64,000 nucleotides of DNA from Bradyrhizobium sp. DOA9 (GTDB taxonomy: Bacteria; Pseudomonadota; Alphaproteobacteria; Rhizobiales; Xanthobacteraceae). Location of the stretch: NCBI RefSeq assembly GCF_000617845.2, contig NZ_DF820425.1, positions 4,453,725 through 4,517,724 on the forward strand, given 5' to 3'. The notes under the pieces were generated by a model, which saw only the letters and a program-made list of their open reading frames with translations, did no database searches and was not told the DNA's origin. Shown here piece after piece: positions 1 through 8,167 of this stretch (the stretch's first letter is position 1; every line of letters starts with the position of its first letter). Position numbers and translations under genes: made by a program.

Positions 1-338
1 ACGAGATTTGCCTCACCGCGCCCGAGACGCGTTATCTCGCATCGGCGGACGAAGACGTCGCTGCAATCTACATCTGGGCGATCGCGGCGACGGGCCGCGG
101 CATCGCCGGTCTCGGCAAGGCCGCGGCTCATCTGCGGCAGATAAGGTTTCGCGGCGCGGATTGCTATGCGCAGCCGTCAACGGTGGCCGGACGCGACATC
201 ATGAAGGCGACGGGCTTTGCACCCGTCCCGAGCTTCCAACCCGACCTCTGGTGCTACGAGCGGCCCTGGCATCGGCGGCCGATGCAGATGCCGGGTGCGA
301 TCATTCAATCAAGGAGCTTTGCAGATGCACGGTACTAG
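1..338 (+). CDS. C-terminal fragment of an unidentified protein, cut by the window edge
   Basis: An open frame runs from the left edge (first full codon at base 3) to a TAG at 336-338 and encodes about 111 residues with codon use typical of this genome. It ends in a short region reading ATGFAPVPSF...LWCYERPW, which resembles the tail of some GNAT-type acyltransferases, but too little is present to name a family. Its last 14 bases overlap the next gene, whose ribosome site lies inside it, so the two are probably translated together. Another frame of the same stretch also lacks stops but is Arg-rich and looks like a shadow. Confidence 0.55.
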   Translation, partial: EICLTAPETRYLASADEDVAAIYIWAIAATGRGIAGLGKAAAHLRQIRFRGADCYAQPSTVAGRDIMKATGFAPVPSFQPDLWCYERPWHRRPMQMPGAIIQSRSFADARY

Positions 339-945
339 AATTCCTGTCGCCAAGCCCTGTTCCCGCGCCATCACCATCCGCCTCGCGCGCGACCCGAGCG
401 ATCTCATGCTGGTGACCGCCATCCGCTCGGCGGTCTATCTGGCCGAGCAGGATTGTCCGTTCGAGGAGGAGTTCGACGGCAACGACATGGTCGCAGCGCA
501 TTTCATCGGCTTCGTCGGCAACGAGCCTGCGGGCTGCCTGCGGGTGCGCTTCTTCGGCGATTTCGCCAAGGTGGAGCGGCTTGCGGTGCGTCACCAATAT
601 CGGCGCTCGCGCGTCTCGTTCAAGCTGGTGCAGGCCAGCGTCGATTATGTGAAGCGCAAGGGCTTTCGCAAGATCTACGGCCAGGCGCAGGACCGGCTGG
701 TCGATTTCTGGGCCCATTTCGGTGCCAAGCCGCTCGGTCACAACCGCAAGATCACCTTCTCCGATTTCTCCTACACGGAGATGCTGCTGGAGATCGAGCC
801 GGGCCCGGACGCCATCACGCTGGACAGCGATCCCTATGTGATCATCCGTCCCGAGGGCGATTGGGACCGCCCTGGCGTGCTCGATGCCTCGGCGGGGCGG
901 TCGGTGACCTCACCGCTGCGGGATCTCGCGCTCGCCGACCGCTGA
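325..945 (+). CDS. GNAT-family N-acetyltransferase
   Basis: This is a 206-residue protein with a GNAT-like core. Residues 60-130 contain an acceptor strand (GCLRVRFFGDFAKVERLAV), then a basic R/H-rich loop and helix (HQYRRSRVSFKLVQ) where the acetyl-CoA pyrophosphate loop should be. The usual Q/RxxGxG/A signature is not canonical, so substrate and even acetyl-CoA use are uncertain. I start at ATG 325 because an AAGGAG ribosome site lies at 311-316; the longer frame from 217 adds a tail overlapping the upstream gene. It follows the preceding gene with a 14-bp overlap and precedes the isochorismatase-fold gene by 25 bp, which suggests one operon. Confidence 0.75.
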   Translation: MHGTRIPVAKPCSRAITIRLARDPSDLMLVTAIRSAVYLAEQDCPFEEEFDGNDMVAAHFIGFVGNEPAGCLRVRFFGDFAKVERLAVRHQYRRSRVSFKLVQASVDYVKRKGFRKIYGQAQDRLVDFWAHFGAKPLGHNRKITFSDFSYTEMLLEIEPGPDAITLDSDPYVIIRPEGDWDRPGVLDASAGRSVTSPLRDLALADR

Positions 946-970
946 AATTGGTGCAGCTACGCGCAACAAG

Positions 971-1534
971 ATGCTGTCTTCCATGCACGATGATCCGCCG
1001 ATCCTGGTCTGTGCGGATCTTCAGGTCGAGTACCTGACCCCCGGCCGCCGCCACGTCATAAGCGAAGGCGATGCGACGACGGCGCGCTGCCTGGAACTCC
1101 TGACGCTGTGGCGCAGCAATCTATGGCCGGTGATGCATCTGAAGCGCATCGCGCAGGCGGCCTGGTTCAATCCGTCATCCAGGCTGACCGATTGGATCGC
1201 GGAGGCCAGGCCCCGGCCGGGCGAGATGACGTTCGAGCACCCGCTGCCGTCCGCCTACAGTTCGTCGCGCTTTGTCGGCCACATGTCCGCCATCGGCGCC
1301 ATGCGCTGCATTCTGGTCGGCTTTTCCCTGGACGAGACCATCCTGGCCACCGCCGTCGAGGGGTTTCACCGCAGTCATCGCTACCATGTGATCAATGACG
1401 CCGTGGCCTGCCGGCAGCCAGGCGCGGACGATGCTGCTGCCTACCGGCATGCGGTAGTGAATGTCATCGCGAATTTTGCTACAATCCAGTCCAGCGCCGA
1501 ACTGATCAGAACCAGCGGCGCCGTCGCGGTGTAG
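971..1534 (+). CDS. Isochorismatase-fold protein with a degenerate active site
   Basis: The 187-residue protein follows the isochorismatase/nicotinamidase-like cysteine hydrolase layout. An early strand carries the catalytic-type Asp (residue 16, VCADLQ), and the middle and late strands read ILVGFSLDETILATA and VINDAVA. In active members the nucleophilic Cys sits just after the GxxxD stretch; here that position reads E-T (residues 122-123) and no Cys is present. The usual Lys before the S-A-F element is also absent (EHPLPSAY). It may therefore be a binding protein or pseudoenzyme. It lies 25 bp after the GNAT gene on the same strand. ATG 983 is an alternative start; neither start has a strong ribosome site. 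Confidence 0.75.
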   Translation: MLSSMHDDPPILVCADLQVEYLTPGRRHVISEGDATTARCLELLTLWRSNLWPVMHLKRIAQAAWFNPSSRLTDWIAEARPRPGEMTFEHPLPSAYSSSRFVGHMSAIGAMRCILVGFSLDETILATAVEGFHRSHRYHVINDAVACRQPGADDAAAYRHAVVNVIANFATIQSSAELIRTSGAVAV

Positions 1535-1564
1535 GCGGCCGCGGCCGGTCGATGGGGTTGAGAA

Positions 1565-1735
1565 TTGTCGCGGGGAGACGAGCTCAAGGAGCTGGCAAGC
1601 GATCTGTCACGTGCCGCCGAGACGGCGCGCAGGCTTGGGCTGCCCACGACGGTCTACTTGCTCTCGATGGCGCAGGTGGAGGTGAGGGAAGCCGTTGCCG
1701 CCACCGACGAGGGGGACGACGACGGCGCGGCGTGA
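1565..1735 (+). CDS. Small conserved-looking hypothetical protein (56 aa)
   Basis: A short frame starting with TTG encodes MSRGDELKEL followed by an amphipathic helix (SRAAETARRLGLP), a hydrophobic stretch (TTVYLLSMAQVEV) and an acidic tail (DEGDDDGAA). GC3 bias is strong and the predicted protein looks globular, which argues for a real gene. A stop lies immediately upstream at 1559-1561, so the TTG at 1565 is the only sensible start; a GGGG stretch at 1554-1557 may serve as ribosome site. No known domain is recognised. It sits 30 bp after the isochorismatase-fold gene, possibly in the same transcript. Confidence 0.5.
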   Translation: MSRGDELKELASDLSRAAETARRLGLPTTVYLLSMAQVEVREAVAATDEGDDDGAA

Positions 1736-1889
1736 GGGCTGCGCGGTCGGCTTCTGCGATCCGCGGGTGCCGTCATGTGCGGCTTTGTGCATCGCTGCTG
1801 AGCGCTTGCCGCCGACGAATTGGCGTTGCAAGTTTTGCGTCATGGCAATAGCCAAGGACTCGAGACGAGTACTTGCCATCGAGTGATGA

Positions 1890-1906
1890 CGCCGGCTGAG
1901 CCGGCG
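1890..1906 (+). other. Short GC hairpin upstream of the aminotransferase
   Basis: A perfect 7-bp inverted repeat (CGCCGGC / GCCGGCG) with a TGA loop lies 27 bp before the aminotransferase start. There is no T-tract after it, so it is not a typical intrinsic terminator; it could be a leader hairpin. Confidence 0.35.
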
Positions 1907-1933
1907 GCGTGACGCTTCCAGGGATCTTCGCAA

Positions 1934-3316
1934 ATGTCCATGCTGCCCAATTCGCAAGAGGCCCGGGATGTGGCCTATCAGCTCCATCCCTACACCAACG
2001 CCCGCACGCATCAGCAGGCCGGTCCTCTGGTGATCGAGCGCGGCGAGGGGCCTTACGTCTTCGACGCATCGGGCAAGCGCTATTTCGAGGCGATGGCGGG
2101 CCTGTGGAGCGTCGGGCTCGGCTTCAACGAGAAGCGGCTGGTCGAGGCGGCGTACAAGCAGATGCAGGCGCTGCCATTCTACCACACCTTCTCCGCCAAG
2201 TCGCACGGTCCCTCGATCGACCTCGCCGAGAAGCTGGTCGCGCTCGCGCCGGTGCCCATGAGCAAGGTGTTCTTCACCAATTCCGGCTCGGAAGCCAACG
2301 ACACCGTGTTGAAGCTGATCGCCTATCGCTCCAACGCGCTCGGCCAGCCCCAGCGCAAGAAGGTGATCAGCCGCCTGCGTGCCTATCACGGCGTCACCAT
2401 TGCATCGGCGAGCCTCACGGGCCTGCCGAACAACCACCGCTCGTTCGACCTGCCGCTGCCGAACATCCTGCATACGGGCTCGCCGCACTTCTACAAGGAC
2501 GGTGCTCCAGGCGAGAGCGAGGAAGCCTTCGCCACGCGCCGGGCCGAGGAGCTCGACGCCCTGATCCAGAAGGAAGGGCCGGATACGATCGCGGCCTTCT
2601 TCGGCGAGCCGGTGATGGGAGCGGGCGGCGTCGTCGTGCCGCCGGCGACGTATTGGGACAAGATCCAGAAGGTGCTGAAGAAGTACGACATCCTCCTGGT
2701 CGCTGACGAGGTGATCTGCGGCTTCGGCCGCACCGGCAAGATGTTCGGCTGCGAGACCTACGGCATCAAGCCGGACGCGATCGTCGTCTCCAAGCAGATC
2801 ACCTCGAGCTATTTTCCGCTCTCCGCGATCATCATGAACGATCGCATGTTCGAGCCGATCGCGGACGAGAGCAACAAGATCGGCGTGCTCGGCCACGGCT
2901 TCACCGCCGGAGGCCATCCGGTCGGCTCGGCCATTGCGCTCGAGAACCTCAAGATCATCGAGGAGCGCGGCCTGGTCGCGCATGCCGCCGAGCTCGGCGC
3001 CTACATGCAGGGCCGCCTGCGTGAGCTGGCGAGCCACCCGCTGGTCGGCGAGGTCCGCGGCGTCGGCATGATCGCCGCGCTCGAGCTCGTGATCGACAAG
3101 AGCCGCAAGACCGCGGCCGCGACGCCCGGCGCCGTCGGCGGCATCGCCAGCCGCATGCTCCAGGAGCGCGGCGTGATCTCGCGCAACATGCTCGATGCCA
3201 TCGCCATCTGCCCGCCGCTGATCACGACCAAGGCCCAGATCGACGAGCTGGTCGCGGCGATCTCCGGCGTGCTGAATGACATGAAGAGCGAAGTGGCCAA
3301 GCTGACGCCGGCGTAA
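1934..3316 (+). CDS. Class III PLP-dependent aminotransferase (omega-aminotransferase type)
   Basis: The 460-residue protein is a fold-type I, class III aminotransferase, a family that moves an amino group from omega-amino acids or amines to pyruvate or a keto acid. Visible landmarks are the phosphate-binding FFTNSGSEANDT segment, the catalytic-core YHG in LRAYHGVTIAS, the PLP-binding Asp in ADEVICGFGRTG, and the Schiff-base Lys in IVVSKQITSSYFPLSA. Length is normal for the family. The N-terminus (MSMLPNSQEARDVAYQLHPYT) resembles omega-amino acid:pyruvate transaminases. It is a cytosolic enzyme; the exact donor cannot be read from sequence. It stands alone on the plus strand, convergent with the RNase D gene. 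Confidence 0.92.
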   Translation: MSMLPNSQEARDVAYQLHPYTNARTHQQAGPLVIERGEGPYVFDASGKRYFEAMAGLWSVGLGFNEKRLVEAAYKQMQALPFYHTFSAKSHGPSIDLAEKLVALAPVPMSKVFFTNSGSEANDTVLKLIAYRSNALGQPQRKKVISRLRAYHGVTIASASLTGLPNNHRSFDLPLPNILHTGSPHFYKDGAPGESEEAFATRRAEELDALIQKEGPDTIAAFFGEPVMGAGGVVVPPATYWDKIQKVLKKYDILLVADEVICGFGRTGKMFGCETYGIKPDAIVVSKQITSSYFPLSAIIMNDRMFEPIADESNKIGVLGHGFTAGGHPVGSAIALENLKIIEERGLVAHAAELGAYMQGRLRELASHPLVGEVRGVGMIAALELVIDKSRKTAAATPGAVGGIASRMLQERGVISRNMLDAIAICPPLITTKAQIDELVAAISGVLNDMKSEVAKLTPA

Positions 3317-3337
3317 GGGCACGCTGTCGCGTCAAAT

Positions 3338-3421
3338 TCATTGCGAGCGAAGCGAAGCAATCCAGAATCCCTCCTCGGAAACGGTCTGGATTGCTTCGTC
3401 GCAAGAGCTCCTCGCAATGAC
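3338..3421. repeat. Intergenic palindromic repeat, family A, copy 1
   Basis: The gap between two convergent genes holds an imperfect palindrome. Its outer arms read TCATTGCGAG and CTCGCAATGA, and its inner arms read GAAGCAATCCAGA and TCTGGATTGCTTC. A second copy lies at 12722-12808 with nearly identical arms and a diverged centre. It has the size and position of REP/BIME-like elements and may fold in the 3' ends of both flanking transcripts. Confidence 0.85.
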
Positions 3422-3441
3422 GATGGAGAGAGCGACAAAGC

Positions 3442-4590
3442 CTACGCCCGCTGCACCCCGATCACGCGCCCCTTCTCGATCGCCAGCGCCAGCTCGCCGC
3501 GCTTGAGCTTCAGCGCGGCGTCGCCGAACAACTCGCGGCGCCAGCCGCGCAGGGCGGGCACGTCGGCTTCATCGTCGGCGGCGATCTCTTCGAGATCGTC
3601 GACGGTCGCGATCACCTTGCTTGCGACCGCGTGGCGCTCGGCGGTCATCCGCAACAGCACCTTCAACAGCTCGACGATGGCGGCGCCGTTGGAATTGTTG
3701 CGCGGCTTCTCCAGCTTGGGCAGCTTGGTGAAGTCCCGCGCCAGCCCGCGCTCGACCGCGGCGATGATGTCGGCGCCCCATTTGGATTTCTCGAACCCCT
3801 TCGGCACCGAGCGCAGGTGCGCGAGCTTCTCCAGCGTGGTCGGCGCGTGGGTCGCGATGTCGGTGACGGCTTCGTCGCGCAGCACGCGGCCGCGCGGCAC
3901 GTCGCGGCTCTGCGCCTCCTGCTCGCGCCAGGCCGCGACCTCCATCAGCACCGCGAGGTCCTTGGGCTTGCGGACCCGCGTCTTGAGCCGCTCCCAGGCG
4001 CGTTCGGGATGGAAGTCATAGGTACGGGGCGAGGTCAGGACCTCCATCTCGATGGAGACCCATTCGCTGCGGCGGCGCTTCTTCAGGTCGGCGTCCAGCG
4101 CGGCGAACACGTCGCGCAGATGGGTGACGTCGGACACCGCGTAATGCATCTGCTCCTTGGTCAGCGGCCGGCGCGACCAGTCGGTGAAGCGGTGGGTCTT
4201 GTCCGGGCGGTGGCCGGTGACCTTCTCGACCAGCGCGTCATAGGCGATGCTGTCGCCGTAGCCGAGCACCATCGCGGCCACCTGGGTGTCGAATACCGGA
4301 TGCGGGATGATGCCCGCCTGGTGCCAGATGATCTCGATATCCTGCCGCGCGGCGTGAAACACCTTGAGCACGGCCTCGTTGCCCATCAGCTCGAAGAACG
4401 GCTTGAGGTCGATTCCCTCGGCCAGGGTGTCGATCACCACGGCCTCCTCGGCGCTGGCCATCTGCACCACGCATAGCAGCGGGTAATAAGTGGTCTCGCG
4501 CAGGAACTCGGTATCGACTGTAATGACGGGGTGCTTGGCCAGCCGGCTGCAGGCAGCCGCGAGGTCAGCGGTGGTGGTAATCAAATCCAT
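3442..4590 (-). CDS. rnd: Ribonuclease D
   Basis: The 382-residue protein has the DEDD 3'-5' exoribonuclease domain followed by an HRDC-like C-terminal region, the normal RNase D architecture. Exo I is TVDTEFLRETTYYP (Asp26 and Glu28), Exo II is FHAARQDIEI, and Exo III is HYAVSDVTHL with the Tyr and Asp of the DEDDy subfamily. It trims 3' ends of stable RNA precursors such as tRNA in the cytosol. The C-terminal half (VLMEVAAWREQEAQSRDVPRG onwards) matches the nucleic-acid-binding HRDC segment. It is convergent with the aminotransferase gene across the family A repeat. Confidence 0.95.
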   Translation of the reverse strand: MDLITTTADLAAACSRLAKHPVITVDTEFLRETTYYPLLCVVQMASAEEAVVIDTLAEGIDLKPFFELMGNEAVLKVFHAARQDIEIIWHQAGIIPHPVFDTQVAAMVLGYGDSIAYDALVEKVTGHRPDKTHRFTDWSRRPLTKEQMHYAVSDVTHLRDVFAALDADLKKRRRSEWVSIEMEVLTSPRTYDFHPERAWERLKTRVRKPKDLAVLMEVAAWREQEAQSRDVPRGRVLRDEAVTDIATHAPTTLEKLAHLRSVPKGFEKSKWGADIIAAVERGLARDFTKLPKLEKPRNNSNGAAIVELLKVLLRMTAERHAVASKVIATVDDLEEIAADDEADVPALRGWRRELFGDAALKLKRGELALAIEKGRVIGVQRA

Positions 4591-4706
4591 GAACGGCCCA
4601 TGACACTTGATATCAGCCGTTCTGCCGAAAGTGCTGTGATGTCAAGGGGCTCTAAGCAAATTCGAGCCTTGCATCCGGCCGGAATCGTCTCTTTCCGACG
4701 AAAATC

Positions 4707-4817
4707 CTATTCGTAGCGGACCCGGTGCGAGGATTTTCGGGCGCAAGGCAACGCCACCACGATCACGCACATGGCGACCAGCGCCAGTCCCAGGAACTCG
4801 ATAACCAACAGATCCAC
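4707..4817 (-). CDS. Small single-pass membrane protein (36 aa)
   Basis: A GTG-initiated frame encodes MDLLVIEFLGLALVAMCVIV followed by VALPCARK and a basic tail (SSHRVRYE). Almost the whole first two thirds is one hydrophobic helix with positive residues after it, so it probably sits in the inner membrane with the C-terminus in the cytoplasm. A good ribosome site (TGGAGG) lies 7 bases before the start. No family is recognised, and nothing adjacent on this strand is close enough to define an operon. Small size makes it less certain than its neighbours. Confidence 0.5.
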   Translation of the reverse strand: MDLLVIEFLGLALVAMCVIVVALPCARKSSHRVRYE

Positions 4818-4951
4818 GGCGAAACCTCCAGAAACATGGATAGATTTGTCGGGGCTGCGTTGAGGGTCTGTTAATTGCAATGGTTACCGGCGGCAGGTCG
4901 GGGCGGATGGTGGACGGGGGGTTAATGGATTGGGGTTCGACCCTAAACGAT

Positions 4952-4980
4952 TTCGGCGCCCCGCATGGCGGAGCGCCGAA
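4952..4980 (-). terminator. Probable terminator hairpin of the phosphodiesterase/ABC transporter operon
   Basis: An inverted repeat (TTCGGCGC / GCGCCGAA, extended inward by CCGC/GCGG around an ATG loop with one mismatch) lies 26 bases after the stop of the solute-binding protein gene. Only a short T-rich stretch follows on the minus strand, so termination may be partial. Confidence 0.5.
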
Positions 4981-5006
4981 TGTTGTTCGTGGGAGAGCAG
5001 CCCGCC

Positions 5007-6338
5007 TTACGGCAGCTTCAGCGACGTCTCCGCATTATACGGCTTCAGCGTCTCGTCGGCGGCCTTCTGGGCGGCGGCGAGGGCTTCCTTCGGCTGCTTC
5101 TTGCCGTTGAGGACCAGCATCACCTCGTCCTCGAGATTCTTGCGGACAGGGACGGTCTTGTAGGTCGCAAACCAGGGCTTTGCGACATCGAGCTGCTCGA
5201 CGGCGGTCTTGGCGTCCGGGTTCTTGTTCAGGAAGTCGACCATCTCAGGCGTCTTGTACGCCGCCATGTTGGGCGCGAAATAGCCGGTGGCGCGGCTCCA
5301 CCAGCCGCTCTTCTCCGGCGAGGTCATCCACTTGATCAGCGTCCAGGCGGCCTTCTGCTTGTCGGCCTCGAGCCCTGCCGGCATGATCAGCGAGGCGCCG
5401 CCGATCGGCACGGCGTTGCGGACGTTGCGCGGGATGAAGGCGACCTTGTAGGCGAACTTGGCGTTGTCGCGCACATAGGTGAGAGAGCCCGTCGACAGCA
5501 TCATCATCGCGGCATTGCCGGAAATGAAGGAGGTGCTGACGGCGGGGCCGGGCGTGGCGCCGGGCGTGTGGACCTTGTGCTTGTAGATCAGGTCGTTCCA
5601 CCAGGAGAGCGCGCCGAGCATCGAGGGCGTATCGTAATAGACCTCGCCGCCGAACTCCTCGTTGTAATAGCGCCCGCCATTGCTCATGGTGAGCGTTTCC
5701 ATCATCCAGCCGCAATAATCGTAGGCGCAGGGGATCGCGATGCCCCATTGGGTCACCTTGTCGCCCTCGCGCTTGGTCAGCTTCTTGGCCCAGTCGGTGA
5801 GCTCGGCCCAGGTCTGCGGCGGCTTGCTCGGATCAAGGCCGGCTTCCTTGGCCTTGTCGGCGTTGATGTAGAGCAGCGGCGTCGAATTGTGGAACGGCAC
5901 GCCGTAGACCGAGCGGTTGATCACGGCATTGCCGTGCAGCGCCGGGAAGAACTGGCTGAGGAACTGCTCCTTGGTGGTGCCGTCGGCCTTGATCAGCGCA
6001 TCGAGATTGGTGAGCTCGTTCTCGATCTGCATGTCCAGCAGGAAGTTCGCCGACATGATCACGGCCGCCGGCGGCTTGCCGGCCTTGATCGCGGCGCGGG
6101 TCTTGATCAGCGTGTCGTCGTAGGAGCCGGTGTAGACGGCGGTCGCCTTGATCGCCGGATGCGTCTCGTTGAACTCCTTGATCAAGGTGCCCATGTCGCG
6201 GGCGAGCTTGCCGTCGACGGGGACGGGGAAGAACAGGTCGACCTCGGTCGGACCTTCGGCCTTGGCCGGAACGGCGAGGGTGCCTGCCATGGTGCCTATC
6301 ATGGCAAGGCCGAGCATGAGCCTGCGGGAGAACAGCAT
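5007..6338 (-). CDS. ABC transporter extracellular solute-binding protein (UgpB-like)
   Basis: The 443-residue protein begins with a signal peptide (MLFSRRLMLGLAMIGTMAGT, cleaved near AKA-EG) and belongs to the family 1 periplasmic binding proteins that carry sugars and glycerol phosphates. Typical elements include GVPFHNSTPLLYINADKAK and the NAAMMMLSTGSLTYV segment. I place the start at 6338, where GGAGAT precedes the ATG, not at the longer upstream frame. It is the last gene of the operon, 11 bases after the second permease. With a glycerophosphodiesterase-like enzyme at the head of the operon, a glycerophosphodiester or sn-glycerol-3-phosphate ligand is a reasonable inference, not a proven one. 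Confidence 0.9.
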   Translation of the reverse strand: MLFSRRLMLGLAMIGTMAGTLAVPAKAEGPTEVDLFFPVPVDGKLARDMGTLIKEFNETHPAIKATAVYTGSYDDTLIKTRAAIKAGKPPAAVIMSANFLLDMQIENELTNLDALIKADGTTKEQFLSQFFPALHGNAVINRSVYGVPFHNSTPLLYINADKAKEAGLDPSKPPQTWAELTDWAKKLTKREGDKVTQWGIAIPCAYDYCGWMMETLTMSNGGRYYNEEFGGEVYYDTPSMLGALSWWNDLIYKHKVHTPGATPGPAVSTSFISGNAAMMMLSTGSLTYVRDNAKFAYKVAFIPRNVRNAVPIGGASLIMPAGLEADKQKAAWTLIKWMTSPEKSGWWSRATGYFAPNMAAYKTPEMVDFLNKNPDAKTAVEQLDVAKPWFATYKTVPVRKNLEDEVMLVLNGKKQPKEALAAAQKAADETLKPYNAETSLKLP

Positions 6339-6349
6339 CGGAAAATCTC

Positions 6350-7219
6350 CTATTTGATGCCTGAGGTGACGAAAGAGCTGATGAAGCGTTTCTGGAAGAT
6401 CAGGAAGGCGATGAGCAGCGGCGCGATCACCATCAGCGTGCCTGCGGCGATGGTGCCCCAGGCCTGGGTGCCTTCGGCGGTCTTGGTGAAGACGGAGAGG
6501 CCGACCGTGAGCGGCCGCTTGTCCGGCGAATTGATCACCATCAGCGGCCACAGGAAGTCGTTCCAGTGGCTGGTCACGGAGATGATGGCGAAGGCCGAGA
6601 AGCTCGGCATCGACAGCGGCACGTAGATGTGGCGGATGCGCTGGAGCAAGCTGGCGCCGTCGATCAGGGCGGCGTCTTCCAGCTCGGTCGGAATGGCTTC
6701 GAACGCCTGGCGCATCAGGAAGGTTCCGAAGGCCGAGGCGAAGAACGGCATCATCACGCCGGTGAGCGTGTCGTAGAGCCCGAGCTGCGCCACCAGCGAC
6801 AGGTTCGGCACGATCAGCAGCACCGGCACCAGCATCAGCTGCATCAGGAACAGGTAGAAGAGCAGCGTCTTGCCGGCGAATTCCAGACGCGCGAAGGCAA
6901 AGCCGGCCAGCGTGATGGTGACGAACTGCACGAGCAGGATGCCGGTGCAGATGATCGTGGTGTTGAGCGTGTAGCGCGGAAAATCGCCGATCTCCCAGGC
7001 ATCCCTGACGTTATCGAGCGTCGGCTTCAGGCTCGGCATCAGCTCGGCCATGGCGTTGATGCCGTCGGAGGCCGGGCGCAGCGTCGCAACGCCCATCCAG
7101 AGGAAGGGGATCAGCCAGACGATCGCGAGCAGCACGGTCAGCCCGAAGCCGAGCTTGGGCGTGATCTCGCCGCGGGTGGCGAGCGGGGCATCCTTCCACA
7201 GCCTGTCGAACAGCTTCAT
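6350..7219 (-). CDS. ABC transporter inner-membrane permease (UgpE/MalG-like)
   Basis: The 289-residue protein has about six hydrophobic helices, starting with FGLTVLLAIVWLIPFLWMGV, and the binding-protein-dependent transport EAA loop (ELEDAALIDGASLLQRI) where the ATPase subunit docks. Its length and N-terminal topology match the MalG/UgpE half of carbohydrate importers. Its first bases overlap the end of the upstream permease (ATGA type), so translation is coupled. No ATP-binding subunit is encoded in the operon, so a shared ATPase elsewhere would be needed for transport. Confidence 0.92.
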   Translation of the reverse strand: MKLFDRLWKDAPLATRGEITPKLGFGLTVLLAIVWLIPFLWMGVATLRPASDGINAMAELMPSLKPTLDNVRDAWEIGDFPRYTLNTTIICTGILLVQFVTITLAGFAFARLEFAGKTLLFYLFLMQLMLVPVLLIVPNLSLVAQLGLYDTLTGVMMPFFASAFGTFLMRQAFEAIPTELEDAALIDGASLLQRIRHIYVPLSMPSFSAFAIISVTSHWNDFLWPLMVINSPDKRPLTVGLSVFTKTAEGTQAWGTIAAGTLMVIAPLLIAFLIFQKRFISSFVTSGIK

Positions 7220-8166
7220 GCTCCGCCCTCGCGGCTGGCCATGGTGCGGAAGGAGAGCGCGGTGAGGCCCATCAGCGCGGCCAGCGTCAGCAGCGTCGCC
7301 GCCGAAGCCTTGCCGATGTCGTAGTGCTCGACCGCCTGCTGGTAGATGTAGAACAGCACGAGGTTGGTCGCGTTGGACGGCCCGCCCTGGGTCATGACGA
7401 AGACGTGGTCGACCTGCGTCACCGCATTCAGCGTGGCGATGACGGTGACGAACAGGAAGGTGGGCTTGAGCTCGGGCAGAATGATGTGGCGCAGCCGCCG
7501 GTACGGCCCGGCGCCGTCGAGATGCGCGGCCTCCATCACGTCCTCGGGCACGGACTGGAGCCCGGCGAGGAAGAACAGCATGTAATAGCCGGCATTCTTC
7601 CAGATGGTGATGACCATGATGGCGGTGAGCGCGATATCAGGGTCGCCGAGCCAGTTCGGCAGCAACGGCAGCAGTCGGCCGATGTAATAGTCGAGCAGGC
7701 CGACATTCGGCAGGAAGATGAACAGGAACAGCGCCGAGGCCGCGACCATCGGGATCAGGACGGGGAGGAACAGCGCAGCGCGCAGCGCGCTGGTCACCGC
7801 GTTGGTGCGCGACAGCGCCAGCGCGAACAACAGCGCCAGCGCGATGCTCGGCACTGCCGTGCCGAATGCGTAGATCAAGTTGTTGACGACGGCGCCTGCG
7901 AAGGCGGGGTCGGCGAGCACCGCGCTGATGTTCTCAAAGCCGACGAAGCGCACCGGGGCCTTCGGCGTCGCGCGCTGATAGAGCGCATCGACGAGCACGC
8001 GCCCCATCGCGCCATAGGTGAACAGCGCGAGGAAGACCAGCGACGGCAACAACAGCAGATAGGCCGGCAGCGAAGCCCTGAAGCGGCCCATGAACCGCTT
8101 CAGGACGTTGAGACGCGGTGCCACTGATGCCGCAACCGGGAGAGCCGCGGGTTCAGCGAGGCTCAT
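7216..8166 (-). CDS. ABC transporter inner-membrane permease (UgpA/MalF-like)
   Basis: The 316-residue protein starts with a cytoplasmic tail of about 40 residues, then a first membrane segment (AYLLLLPSLVFLALFTYG) and five further hydrophobic helices. The EAA loop reads EDVMEAAHLDGAGPYRRLRH, as in the UgpA/MalF half of sugar and glycerol-phosphate importers. I start at ATG 8166, one base beyond the stop of the phosphodiesterase gene; a longer frame would run through that gene. It overlaps the following permease by four bases. Cytoplasmic-membrane protein working with the other permease and the binding protein. Confidence 0.92.
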   Translation of the reverse strand: MSLAEPAALPVAASVAPRLNVLKRFMGRFRASLPAYLLLLPSLVFLALFTYGAMGRVLVDALYQRATPKAPVRFVGFENISAVLADPAFAGAVVNNLIYAFGTAVPSIALALLFALALSRTNAVTSALRAALFLPVLIPMVAASALFLFIFLPNVGLLDYYIGRLLPLLPNWLGDPDIALTAIMVITIWKNAGYYMLFFLAGLQSVPEDVMEAAHLDGAGPYRRLRHIILPELKPTFLFVTVIATLNAVTQVDHVFVMTQGGPSNATNLVLFYIYQQAVEHYDIGKASAATLLTLAALMGLTALSFRTMASREGGA

Positions 8167-8167
8167 C

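Noticed and set aside
1607..3322. Long minus-strand open frame (571 codons) opposite the aminotransferase gene
   Set aside because: It is an Arg/His/Asp-rich antisense shadow of a gene with strong GC3 bias and has no recognisable domain or ribosome site.
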